Of a DNA stretch of 46,747 nucleotides, positions 15,895 through 23,950 are shown in pieces. This stretch comes from Clostridia bacterium. Its GTDB lineage: Bacteria > Bacillota > Clostridia > Oscillospirales > Acutalibacteraceae. The stretch lies in assembly GCA_017430965.1 (NCBI GenBank), contig JAFRLX010000053.1:1-46747 (forward strand), given 5' to 3'. Within the stretch, counting starts at the first letter, position 1, and every line of letters starts with the position of its first letter. The notes beneath the pieces were generated by a model. The model was not told where the DNA came from and made no database searches. It saw nothing but the letters and a program-made list of their open reading frames with translations. A program made the translations under genes and the position numbers.

Positions 15895-17559
15895 TTATTT
15901 TCCTAATCTCTTTAAGATTTCTTTTGTAATCGCTTCCACATCCGAGGAGCTGACATTTGAGGGCGCTGCTGCGGCGGGTGCGCCGGCAGTGCTCACAAAA
16001 GCGCTGGGAGCCGGTGCGGGAACCGCACAGGGCTTTTTGGAATGCATGCGGGATTGTTTGATGATTTCATCATAGCCTGCATTGATTTGCTCATTAAAGT
16101 GAGAACCGTAGACCCCTTCGCGCGCCGGAATCACAGGTTGTGCGGAAGGCGCCGGCGTGTAACCGGAGGTTTTTGCCGGAGCGGGATTGGAACCGCGCAC
16201 TTCTTCCAACTCTTTGATACCGTATGCCACGCGGCGGATGTTAATGAGATTGAGCGGTGTAATGTTGTCGCTCGTTGCGCTGCCGCCGACTGCGCCGCAG
16301 CCGAGGGTGAGTGCGGGCGCAAGCGCCGTGGTGGCGCCGGTGCCGCCGAGTGCACCCGGTGTGTTGACAAGCAGTCTGGAAACCGGCTTTTTGAGCGCAA
16401 ATTCCTTGATGACATTTTTATCTCTCGAGTGAATGGTCATGGTGTGACCGACACCCTCGTTATATAAAATCTGCATACATCTCTCGCATGCCGCTTCCCA
16501 AGAGGGCTCGGTGTAGAAAGCGAGAATGGGGCAGAGTTTTTCTCTGGAGTAGGGATTGTCCTTTGCAACCGTGGTCTGCTCGGACACGAGCACTCTGGTG
16601 CCTTCCGGAATCGAGAAGCCTGCCATATCGGCAATGACCTTAGCGCTCTTGCCGACAATCTTCGGGTTCATGGTGCCGTTGGCGCGCAGAATAAAGCCGG
16701 AGAGTTTTTTGGTTTCCTCGGCATTTAAGAAATAGCCGCCCTGTTTTTTGACTTCTTCAACCACCTGGTCTTTGATGCACTTTTCGGTCACAATGCTTTG
16801 CTCGGATGCGCAAATGGTGCCGTTATCAAAGGTCTTGGAATCGAAGATGCGCTTGACTGCCAGCGGAATATCTGCGGTTCTTTCGATATAAGCGGGACCG
16901 TTGCCGGGGCCGACGCCGATGGCGGGATTGCCCGAGGAGTAGGCGGCTCTGACCATTGCCTCACCGCCGGTGGCAAGAATCACGCCGATGTCGCGGCTCT
17001 TTAAGAGCGTGTTGGTGGCATCAATCGTGGTAAGGGAGATAGACTGGACAATGTCGGCGGGCGCGCCCATCTTGGTGATGGTGTCGCGGATAATCTTCAC
17101 CGTTTCCAAAATGCAGTTCTTTGCATTCGGATGGGGGCTGATGACAATAGCGTTGCCCGCTTTAATGGAAATAATGGATTTATACATCGTGGTGGAAGTG
17201 GGATTGGTAGAGGGAATGAGAGCGGCAACAATGCCCATCGGCACGCCGACTTCCATCAGCCCGCAATCTTCACACTCCTTGATGATACCGACAGTTTTCA
17301 TATCCTTACAATAATCGTAGGTGATGGTGCTGCCCAGCAGGTTTTTGAGCACTTTATCCTGCCACACACCGAAGCCGGTTTCTTCCACTGCCATTTTGGC
17401 GAGCCGTTCCGCCTCGGCAGCGCACGCCTGCGCAATGGCGCAAATCAGCTTATCCACCTTTTCCTGAGAATAGGTGGCAAGCACCTGCTGCGCCTTTTTG
17501 GCATTCGCAATTAAATCTCTTACTTCTTGAATGGATTGTAAGTCTCTGTCTAAAGCCAT
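15895..17559 (-). CDS. eutE: EutE acetaldehyde dehydrogenase (CoA-acylating) with C-terminal encapsulation peptide
   Basis: Oxidises acetaldehyde to acetyl-CoA with NAD+ inside the shell. The 554-residue protein has the aldehyde dehydrogenase fold over about residues 5-460, with catalytic Cys250 in DNGTICASEQS and the nucleotide-binding ATGGEAMVRAA near 196-206. It is 70-90 residues longer than enterobacterial EutE. The extra part is a Pro/Ala-rich linker with an embedded helical segment (about 465-535) ending in the amphipathic tail VEAITKEILKRLGK (541-554). That tail is an encapsulation peptide placed at the C-terminus. It closely matches the N-terminal helix of the unknown cargo at 13176-13826. 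RBS AGGAG precedes the ATG. Confidence 0.95.
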   Translation of the reverse strand: MALDRDLQSIQEVRDLIANAKKAQQVLATYSQEKVDKLICAIAQACAAEAERLAKMAVEETGFGVWQDKVLKNLLGSTITYDYCKDMKTVGIIKECEDCGLMEVGVPMGIVAALIPSTNPTSTTMYKSIISIKAGNAIVISPHPNAKNCILETVKIIRDTITKMGAPADIVQSISLTTIDATNTLLKSRDIGVILATGGEAMVRAAYSSGNPAIGVGPGNGPAYIERTADIPLAVKRIFDSKTFDNGTICASEQSIVTEKCIKDQVVEEVKKQGGYFLNAEETKKLSGFILRANGTMNPKIVGKSAKVIADMAGFSIPEGTRVLVSEQTTVAKDNPYSREKLCPILAFYTEPSWEAACERCMQILYNEGVGHTMTIHSRDKNVIKEFALKKPVSRLLVNTPGALGGTGATTALAPALTLGCGAVGGSATSDNITPLNLINIRRVAYGIKELEEVRGSNPAPAKTSGYTPAPSAQPVIPAREGVYGSHFNEQINAGYDEIIKQSRMHSKKPCAVPAPAPSAFVSTAGAPAAAAPSNVSSSDVEAITKEILKRLGK

Positions 17560-17709
17560 GGTTCGTATCTCCTGTTATATTGAATTTGGTTTCATTTACT
17601 TATTGTATAGATGCATCGGGTGCGGGTGTCCCTCTCGGCGGGAGCCTGTACCCTCTGTTATCTGCAATGATTTATCTTTTTTCATTGGTATTGGCTGCTT
17701 GCGGCAACA

Positions 17710-18363
17710 TCAGTAATCAATCGGGTTGTCGCACAGCTTGCAGATGCGCTGCGCAAAGGCTTCGCACGCTGCTTTGCAGGCTGCCTGGTCTCCGGTGAGC
17801 AGCCCGCCTGCGAAGTTGGTTTCGCTCGGCGGCGCATAGGTGACTTTCAGCTCCACATCGGCGGCTTTGAGCGCCGCATCCATCCCGCAAATTGCTTCGC
17901 TGGGCGGGGCAATCAAATATGCCATTGCCGTGCCCTCCGGAACCTCTGCCTGTGCCGAGAGGTAGGAACCCGTGCGGGAAATGCACTGCGCAAAGTAGAC
18001 CACCGAGTCATCCGCATTGGCGCTGTAGAAGCAGGCATCGTTTTCGATATAGCTGACCGCCGCGGCGACACCGGCTTTGACCTCTGCCGGGTCGGGCGAG
18101 CCTAAGATGCCGATAAATTCGCCTGCATAGGCAGTGGAAGCATTGCCGCTGCCGGCATACATGCTCCGGGCATAGACCACTAAGCACTGCGCTTTTTTGG
18201 TGGCTTCATCGAGCGCTGCATAGGAAACATCATCACAATCGGTGGTGATAATCCCGAGCGAGTGAATGCCTGCGGGGGCGCCGAGTGCCTGCAGCAGTGC
18301 CGCATCGGCATTCGGAATGATCTGCACGCTGAGTATAGATGTTTTTATTTTATCGCCACGCAT
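17710..18363 (-). CDS. eutL: EutL trimeric shell protein
   Basis: Tandem-BMC shell protein of 217 residues that forms trimers with a large central pore able to open and close. Recognisable by LSVQIIPNADAALLQALGAP near the N-terminus, GIITTDCDDVSYAALDEATKKA, and the C-terminal ETNFAGGLLTGDQAACKAACEAF. In other species ethanolamine binds EutL and affects pore closure. The gene starts 9 bases after eutC and is followed by a 150-base gap before eutE. Confidence 0.93.
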   Translation of the reverse strand: MRGDKIKTSILSVQIIPNADAALLQALGAPAGIHSLGIITTDCDDVSYAALDEATKKAQCLVVYARSMYAGSGNASTAYAGEFIGILGSPDPAEVKAGVAAAVSYIENDACFYSANADDSVVYFAQCISRTGSYLSAQAEVPEGTAMAYLIAPPSEAICGMDAALKAADVELKVTYAPPSETNFAGGLLTGDQAACKAACEAFAQRICKLCDNPIDY

Positions 18364-18372
18364 ATGCTTTCC

Positions 18373-19269
18373 TTATTTCTTTAAATTCACGCCGCTCGCC
18401 TTGTTCTTCATAATCAAATCAATCACCTCGGCAAGGTAGGCGCCTGCTTCCACCGGGGTGATACCGCCGGAGTGGATGTTGGAAACCACGGTTCTCAAGC
18501 TTTCACTCATGCCGACCTTGGAACCGTAGGTAATGTATGCACTCATGCTTTCGGCAGTGCCCAGGCCCGGGCGCTCACCGATTAAAATACAGGTCACTTT
18601 GGAACCGAGCAGCTCGCCGGCATGGTCCATGGAGCCGACTCTGCCGAACTTCACAAAGAAGGGTGTGCCCACACTGTAGCCGAGGGCTTTGACACCGTCC
18701 ATCACCGCGGGAAGCACATTTTTGATGTTGGCTTCAATGGCTTTGGAACTCAAACCGTCGGACACGATGAACTGCACATCGGGATTGGCAGTGCAGTGCG
18801 CCTTGATTTCGGCAGCGGTTTTGTCATCAAATTTTCTGCCGAGGTCGGGGCGGGTTAAGTGCTCGTTGCGGTCGTGGCAGCAGGTCTGCACGGCAAAGAG
18901 GTTCATCTCCTGCAGCAGTGCTTCATCCACATCCGCAAACACAGAGTCCCGCGCTGCGGCGTGGTCTGCCCTGAGAGCAAGCTGGGTTTTGGTTTTGAGC
19001 CTTGCGCCGGCTTTGCCCACACCGATTCTTGCCGGTGTTTTGGAGAGCATTCTCTGCAGGCCGTCAGGGTCGGCAGGGTTCTCCAGCAGCGGGCGGTGCT
19101 TTACCTGCGGGTCGGCAATGTCCTCAATCTCCGCAAAGGAGGAGGTGTCGGCTGCGGCGGTGGTTTGAACCGCCTGCACCACTTGTGCCGGGTCGGCGCT
19201 TTCACCGCTTGCGGCAAGCTGCGCCATAACGGCTTTTACAATACTTTCAATTTGTTCGTTATTCATCAT
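18373..19269 (-). CDS. eutC: Ethanolamine ammonia-lyase small subunit
   Basis: Small subunit of the adenosylcobalamin-dependent lyase that splits ethanolamine to acetaldehyde and ammonia. The 298-residue protein has an N-terminal helix (QIESIVKAVMAQLAA, residues 5-19) and a low-complexity linker, serving as encapsulation peptide. The EutC core follows, with TPARIGVGKAGARLKTKTQLALRADHAAARDSVF, YSVGTPFFVKFGRV and the C-terminal ERPGLGTAESMSAYITY and VSNIHSGGITPVEAGAYL. ATG codons at 19269 and 19266 are both possible; spacing to GAGG favours the second slightly. It follows eutB at once. Confidence 0.95.
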   Translation of the reverse strand: MMNNEQIESIVKAVMAQLAASGESADPAQVVQAVQTTAAADTSSFAEIEDIADPQVKHRPLLENPADPDGLQRMLSKTPARIGVGKAGARLKTKTQLALRADHAAARDSVFADVDEALLQEMNLFAVQTCCHDRNEHLTRPDLGRKFDDKTAAEIKAHCTANPDVQFIVSDGLSSKAIEANIKNVLPAVMDGVKALGYSVGTPFFVKFGRVGSMDHAGELLGSKVTCILIGERPGLGTAESMSAYITYGSKVGMSESLRTVVSNIHSGGITPVEAGAYLAEVIDLIMKNKASGVNLKK

Positions 19270-19274
19270 TTACC

Positions 19275-20639
19275 TCATTTTAAGAAAACTGTCGGGTCTC
19301 CGGCGCGGTCGGTCAGCCTGCCGTTTTCATACAGACCCATTTTCTCCAACCATTGCTCAAATTCCTTAATCGGGCGCAGGTTGAGGATTTCTCTGAGCGC
19401 CGCCGTGTCGTGGTAAGCATTGGTTTGGTAGTTGAGCATAACATCATCGCTTGTCGGCACGCCTAAGATATAGTTGATACCGCAGGAAGCCAACAGCAGC
19501 GACAGGTTTTCAATATCATTTTGGTCAGCCATCATGTGGTTGGTATAGCAGCAGTCACAGCCCATCGGTACGCCGGACAGCTTACCCATAAAGTGGTCCT
19601 CTAAGCCCGCGCGGATAACCTGGCGCGAATCGTAGAGGTATTCGGGGCCGATAAAGCCCACCACCGTGTTGACCATAAAGGGTTGGAACTCTCTGGCAAA
19701 GCCGTAGCAGCGCGCCTCCATGGTGACCTGGTCGGCACCGAAGTGCGCATCGCTCGAAAGCTCGGAACCCTGACCGGTTTCAAAGTACATCACATTCGGA
19801 CCGGTCGCCGTGCCCTCGCTGAGCATGAGCTGCCGCGCCTCGCGCACGATGTCGGAGGTGAAGCCGAATGCCTCGTTGCCTTTTTGGCTGCCTGCAATGG
19901 ATTGGAAAATCATATCGCAGGGGGCGCCGCGCTTGACCGCTTCGATTTGTGTGGTAATATGCCCTAACACACAAATTTGTGTGGGAATTTCAAATTCGTT
20001 TTTGACTTCATCAAAGCGTTTTAACACTTCGCTTAATGAAGAAATGGTATCATTCACCGGGTTTAACCCCAAGAGCGCATCGCCGCAGCCGTAGCTTAAG
20101 CCTTCAAAGAGGGAAGCGGTGATGCCGTCGATATTATCGGTCGTGTGGTTGGGCTGCAGTCTGGTGGAAAGGCAGCCGCGCTTGCCGATGGTGGTATTGC
20201 AGTGAGCGGTAACGCGCACTTTGTTTGCACCGTAGATGAGGTCGAGGTTGCTCATGAGCTTGCACACGCCGGCAACCGTTTCGCTGGTCAGTGCGCGCGA
20301 GAGGCGGCGAATATCCGCTTCGGTGGTGTGCAAATCCAGGATGTATTCGCGCAGCTGCGCAATGGTCCAGTTCTTGATTTCACCATAGATTTTTTCATTG
20401 ATGGAATCCTGGTTGATGCGGGTGACATCGTCCTCTTCATAAGGCACAACGGGGTTTTCGCGCAAATCGCTCACCAGCAGGTTGGAAAGCACCTCTTTGG
20501 CGGCAATGCGCTCGGAGTCGCTTTCGGCTGCCACACCGGCTAAAATGTCGCCGCTCTTTTGCTCGTTGGCCTTGGCAAGAACATCCTTGACATCCTTGAA
20601 CTCATAAGTTTTTCCTAATATTACTGTTTTTAATCTCAA
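19275..20639 (-). CDS. eutB: Ethanolamine ammonia-lyase large subunit
   Basis: Catalytic subunit of ethanolamine ammonia-lyase, 454 residues, the normal family length. It is a TIM barrel that binds ethanolamine and the upper face of adenosylcobalamin. Clear family stretches are GLSYGCGDALLGLNPVNDT, FQSIAGSQKGNEAFGF, YFETGQGSELSSDAHFGADQVT, and GVPMGCDCCYTNHMMADQND. The start codon is TTG at 20639, preceded by GGAGGAA, an uncommon start for the most important enzyme of the pathway. The 67-base gap from eutA holds a nested stem-loop that overlaps the eutA stop. Confidence 0.96.
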   Translation of the reverse strand: MRLKTVILGKTYEFKDVKDVLAKANEQKSGDILAGVAAESDSERIAAKEVLSNLLVSDLRENPVVPYEEDDVTRINQDSINEKIYGEIKNWTIAQLREYILDLHTTEADIRRLSRALTSETVAGVCKLMSNLDLIYGANKVRVTAHCNTTIGKRGCLSTRLQPNHTTDNIDGITASLFEGLSYGCGDALLGLNPVNDTISSLSEVLKRFDEVKNEFEIPTQICVLGHITTQIEAVKRGAPCDMIFQSIAGSQKGNEAFGFTSDIVREARQLMLSEGTATGPNVMYFETGQGSELSSDAHFGADQVTMEARCYGFAREFQPFMVNTVVGFIGPEYLYDSRQVIRAGLEDHFMGKLSGVPMGCDCCYTNHMMADQNDIENLSLLLASCGINYILGVPTSDDVMLNYQTNAYHDTAALREILNLRPIKEFEQWLEKMGLYENGRLTDRAGDPTVFLK

Positions 20640-20659
20640 AATACTTCCTCCGAGAATTT

Positions 20660-20712
20660 GGATAAAAGGGGTCGAACCTGAATAGGTTTCTGTTGCCTTT
20701 TTTACCCTATCC
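20660..20712 (-). other. Nested stem-loop between eutA and eutB
   Basis: The outer arms GGATA/TATCC and AAAGG/CCTTT enclose an inner hairpin with arms AACCT and AGGTT and a 4-base loop. The structure covers the eutA stop codon and ends about 12 bases before the eutB ribosome binding site. There is no T run, so it is not a terminator. An mRNA processing or stability element is possible. Confidence 0.4.
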
Positions 20713-22137
20713 GAATATTAATGTCTTGACCACAACGGGAATGACCAAACCGTCCATTAAAGGTTTACCCAGGTCAACAAAGTCGCCATCCTCCACACTG
20801 ATGGAGTCCACGCAGATAATGTCGCGCTTTTCGCCGAACTCTAATTTGATTGCCTGCCCGAGCGCCTTGGCAATATCGCACTCGGTGATAATGAGCATCG
20901 GCTCACCGGCATCGAGCATGGCATCTAAAGCGGTGCCGATGCAGTTCGCACAGCGCCTGGTCGCTAAATACGACGGGTTGCGCTCGCCCTCAAAAGAGAG
21001 CACGATGCGCCGCGTATCGCTCTGCTCCATAAACCACGCAAGCTTTTGTTTGAGAAAATCAACATCGCCCTCAAACAGCTTCTGCTGCTCGCTGTGCTCC
21101 AAACGCAGCACCGGAGCATTTTTGATGGGCAAAATGTGCTCGCTGTAAGCAATGGTGCTGCCGGAAATGGAGGTGGTATAGGTGCCGGCGCCGACCACAG
21201 TGGCGCGGATGGTTTCTTTGGCTTTGATTAAATGAAAGTCGCTGTACAGCCTGCCTTGGCGGAACGCCTTGCCCAAATGCACGCCGATGTCGCCGTAGGC
21301 AAGCGGCTCGCGGTCGGAATGGTAAATGCAGTCTGCCACGCCGCCTGAAAAGCAAACCGCACGAATCGGTTTTTTGATTTCCAGCGGGGTGCTGCCTTTG
21401 GTGACAACGCTTTCGGCAAGCGGGCTTTTTTCGTAGATACCCAATGCCTGCTCGGTCAGGTTGACCATTTCGGCACACAGGGATGCGAGCGCCTGTTCGT
21501 TGGTGGTTCTGCCTTCCTCTAAACCGAGCGAAAGCTTATCGGATATTTTGCGGGCGGTGGGGCTGACATAGCTGACTGTGTAGCTCTTGTCTAATTTGAG
21601 CAGCCTGCCGCCGATGTCCAAACAGCCTTTGCCGACCACCTTGCCGCAGTCAAACACCACAATGTTGGTGGTGCCGCCGCCGATGTCGAGGTTCACCGCC
21701 ACGCAGGCGTTATCCTCCGAATAGCTTTGGGCACCGCTGCCCTTGCCGGCAATCACACTTTCCAAATCCGGTCCGGCAGTGGAAACGACAAATTCGCCGG
21801 CAAAGGAGGAAAGCTTTTTGAGCACCACCGCGCTGTTTTCTTTGCGCGCGCTCTCGCCTGTGATGATGACGGCGCCGGTTTGGGTGTCGGCGGGGGTGAA
21901 GCCCGCTTTGCGAAACTCTCCCTCCACAATATCGCGCACCTTGTCACCGTCAATCAAATAGGAATTAATCAAAGGGGTGATGTAGATATCACTTTTGTAG
22001 ATAACCTCTTTATCGACAATCGAAATGTGAGGTACCGAGAAGAACCCGGCGGTGTTTTCCATTGAGATTTTGCTGAAAATCACCTGTGTGGTGGAAGTGC
22101 CGATATCAATGCCTACGCTGAGTATTTCATTGTTCAC
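20707..22137 (-). CDS. eutA: Ethanolamine ammonia-lyase reactivating factor EutA
   Basis: ATP-dependent chaperone that removes inactivated cobalamin from EutBC. The 476-residue protein has the actin/Hsp70-like phosphate loop LSVGIDIGTSTTQVIFSK at residues 6-23, a second phosphate loop LDIGGGTTNIVVFD, and GGVADCIY near the adenosine-binding site. The start is GTG at 22137, with GAGGGGG about 10 bases upstream. It is first in the operon, directly behind a promoter with two upstream direct repeats. EutV/EutW regulator genes, often placed ahead of eutA in Firmicutes, are absent. Confidence 0.93.
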   Translation of the reverse strand: MNNEILSVGIDIGTSTTQVIFSKISMENTAGFFSVPHISIVDKEVIYKSDIYITPLINSYLIDGDKVRDIVEGEFRKAGFTPADTQTGAVIITGESARKENSAVVLKKLSSFAGEFVVSTAGPDLESVIAGKGSGAQSYSEDNACVAVNLDIGGGTTNIVVFDCGKVVGKGCLDIGGRLLKLDKSYTVSYVSPTARKISDKLSLGLEEGRTTNEQALASLCAEMVNLTEQALGIYEKSPLAESVVTKGSTPLEIKKPIRAVCFSGGVADCIYHSDREPLAYGDIGVHLGKAFRQGRLYSDFHLIKAKETIRATVVGAGTYTTSISGSTIAYSEHILPIKNAPVLRLEHSEQQKLFEGDVDFLKQKLAWFMEQSDTRRIVLSFEGERNPSYLATRRCANCIGTALDAMLDAGEPMLIITECDIAKALGQAIKLEFGEKRDIICVDSISVEDGDFVDLGKPLMDGLVIPVVVKTLIFG

Positions 22138-22179
22138 AGGCGCACTTCCCCCTCATTTTCGATGATAGTATACTCATTA

Positions 22180-22208
22180 ATTATAACAGTATATTATAAA
22201 AAAAGCAA
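22180..22208 (-). promoter_or_regulatory. eut operon promoter
   Basis: On the minus strand a perfect -10 TATAAT (22180-22185) lies 17 bp from a poor -35 TTGCTT (22203-22208). A weak -35 next to bound upstream repeats is the usual pattern for an activator-dependent promoter. The predicted leader is only about 35 bases long, too short for a riboswitch or a two-hairpin antiterminator. Confidence 0.6.
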
Positions 22209-22211
22209 TAG

Positions 22212-22256
22212 ATATTGGTGTAAATATTTCCCAAAACCACTAAATGTTGGTGTAAA
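22212..22256 (-). promoter_or_regulatory. Direct-repeat operator upstream of the eut promoter
   Basis: Two near-identical 13-base sites, TTTACACCAATAT (22212-22224) and TTTACACCAACAT (22244-22256), lie in the same orientation exactly 32 bp apart, close to three helical turns. The nearer site ends 3 bases before the -35 box. This geometry suits a dimeric activator, such as an AraC-family protein. The regulator is not encoded in the window. Confidence 0.6.
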
Positions 22257-22270
22257 AAGTTTTTTCTTTA

Positions 22271-22313
22271 CAAAAAAAACACCTCATGTAAAGCTAATGT
22301 GCTTTACATGAGG
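22271..22313 (-). terminator. Terminator of the deo/transporter operon
   Basis: A 13-bp perfect stem (CCTCATGTAAAGC with GCTTTACATGAGG, 6-base loop) is followed on the minus strand by TGTTTTTTTTG. It lies 45 bases after the transporter stop and separates the nucleoside operon from the eut operon. Confidence 0.88.
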
Positions 22314-22357
22314 GTGTCGAAAGCGAAAAACGCCTTGCGGCAATCGGAGCGCCGGCG

Positions 22358-23923
22358 TTATGTTCCTATCCACATTTCTTCAAATCCGTGCCCTGCAATT
22401 TCTTCGCAGGTTTGCTTTTCTTCTTGAGTGAGTGTCACGGTGCCGGTTTCTTTTTTCTCTTGAATGGCGCGCAAAATGAGCGCGTGGTCCTGCTTCTTCA
22501 TCTTGTAGCGGTAGACTGCCACGATGGAAAAACAGATAAAAATAATCGGCAAAATCGCGTAGGTAAAGCGCACACCGAAAAGGGCGGTCGAGGTGTTTTC
22601 GGCAGCATTCGGGTCAAAGCCGAAAAAGTGCAGAATAAAGCCGGTGAGCGCTGCCGAAACACCGCTGATAATTTTTTTAATCATGGTGGAGAAAGTGGCA
22701 ATCTTGCCTTCGCGGCGCTCTCCGGAAATCATTTCATCCACATCGGTGATGTCGGGGAAAATGTTGCCGGTAACCGTGTTGACCCCCGCCAGACCGAAGT
22801 TGTAGAAAATGTACACCAAAATCAGCAGGAAGGTTGGGGAGCCCTTGTGCACAAAAAAGCTCAAACCGAGCGCAAGCACAATAAAGGGCAGTTCGATTTT
22901 GGCGGGAGCCTGCTTGCTCAGATTAATGCTGATAGCATAGTTGAGCGGGAAACCCGCCGCTTCGCCCGCCTGAGCGATGAAGGTGGTAATCGCATAGAGC
23001 GATACCATGCCTGCGACATTGTCTAAAAAGTAGTAAGAGGTATTGGAAATGAAGGAGAGTGACAGGCAGTTGAACAGCGAGAGCACAAAATACTGCTTGA
23101 AGGCTCTGCTCGACCAAATAGACTTATACTCCGCCGCAAATTCTTTTAAAGAAAACGGCGGCACCTTTTGCTCTTTACTGCTCGGCTCTTTTGTGCCGAA
23201 GAAGGTTGCCAGCAGCGGCAACGAGAAAAACAGGCACAGCACCAAGCCCATGAGCATAAATCTGCCCTTAAAGTCAGGGTTAAACTGCGGGGTGTTGCCG
23301 AAGGCGGAGAAGGCGTTGGCAATGAAGGATTTCCCCTCTTTGGCAGTGTAGCTGAGAATCAGTGTGGCAATGATAAAAGAGCCCTCGGTGCCGATGGCAT
23401 CAATAATGGTTTTGACCGAGTTGTACTGTGTGCGCAAATTGTATTTGGGCGCGAGCACCGGCAGCATTGCCGTGTGCGGCACAATGACCATTGTATATGC
23501 GGTCGAGAAGAGCATGTACATCCCGGTAAAATAAAACATTTTCACGGTGTTGGCGCTGTTGGAAATGCCGAAGGAATACCACATGCCGAAGTAGGTGAGC
23601 ATGACGGGGATTAAGCCGATAATCAGCCACGGGCGGTGCCTGCCCAGGCGCGAGCGCGTGCGGTCGGTAATGATGCCCATAATCGGGTCTGTCACCGCAT
23701 CGCACAGCTTGGCGCATAGCGCCACAATGCCTGCCTGTGCGGTGGTAAGCCCTTCGACCTTTGTTAAAAAAGGAATCAGAAAAAGCCCTATGATGTAAAA
23801 CGAACCGTTGGCAAGAAACACTGCCCAGTTGTAGTTAATCATAGAGGGGATTGCCGATTTAAAATCGGCATCAAAACCTAAAAATCGCAATATTTTATTG
23901 TCGGATTTTTTGTTGTTTTTCAT
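22358..23923 (-). CDS. GPH-family MFS sugar/nucleoside:cation symporter
   Basis: Twelve-helix secondary transporter of 521 residues. The stretch DAVTDPIMGIITDRTRSRLGRHRPWLIIG (about residues 75-103) is the hallmark of the glycoside-pentoside-hexuronide:cation symporter family, and a second copy-like segment lies near residue 400 (DVDEMISGERREGKIATF). The C-terminal tail of about 50 residues is soluble. The gene is last in the deo operon, 27 bases after the peptidase-like gene and with no good ribosome binding site, so it may rely on coupling. Family members usually carry sugars. The operon suggests a nucleoside or deoxyribose as substrate, which is inference. Confidence 0.85.
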   Translation of the reverse strand: MKNNKKSDNKILRFLGFDADFKSAIPSMINYNWAVFLANGSFYIIGLFLIPFLTKVEGLTTAQAGIVALCAKLCDAVTDPIMGIITDRTRSRLGRHRPWLIIGLIPVMLTYFGMWYSFGISNSANTVKMFYFTGMYMLFSTAYTMVIVPHTAMLPVLAPKYNLRTQYNSVKTIIDAIGTEGSFIIATLILSYTAKEGKSFIANAFSAFGNTPQFNPDFKGRFMLMGLVLCLFFSLPLLATFFGTKEPSSKEQKVPPFSLKEFAAEYKSIWSSRAFKQYFVLSLFNCLSLSFISNTSYYFLDNVAGMVSLYAITTFIAQAGEAAGFPLNYAISINLSKQAPAKIELPFIVLALGLSFFVHKGSPTFLLILVYIFYNFGLAGVNTVTGNIFPDITDVDEMISGERREGKIATFSTMIKKIISGVSAALTGFILHFFGFDPNAAENTSTALFGVRFTYAILPIIFICFSIVAVYRYKMKKQDHALILRAIQEKKETGTVTLTQEEKQTCEEIAGHGFEEMWIGT

Positions 23924-23950
23924 ATTTTCATATTTTACATTTTTATATCA

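Noticed and set aside
22138-22260. Cobalamin riboswitch ahead of the eut operon
   Set aside because: The leader after the predicted start is only about 35 bases, and no B12-box-like sequence was seen.
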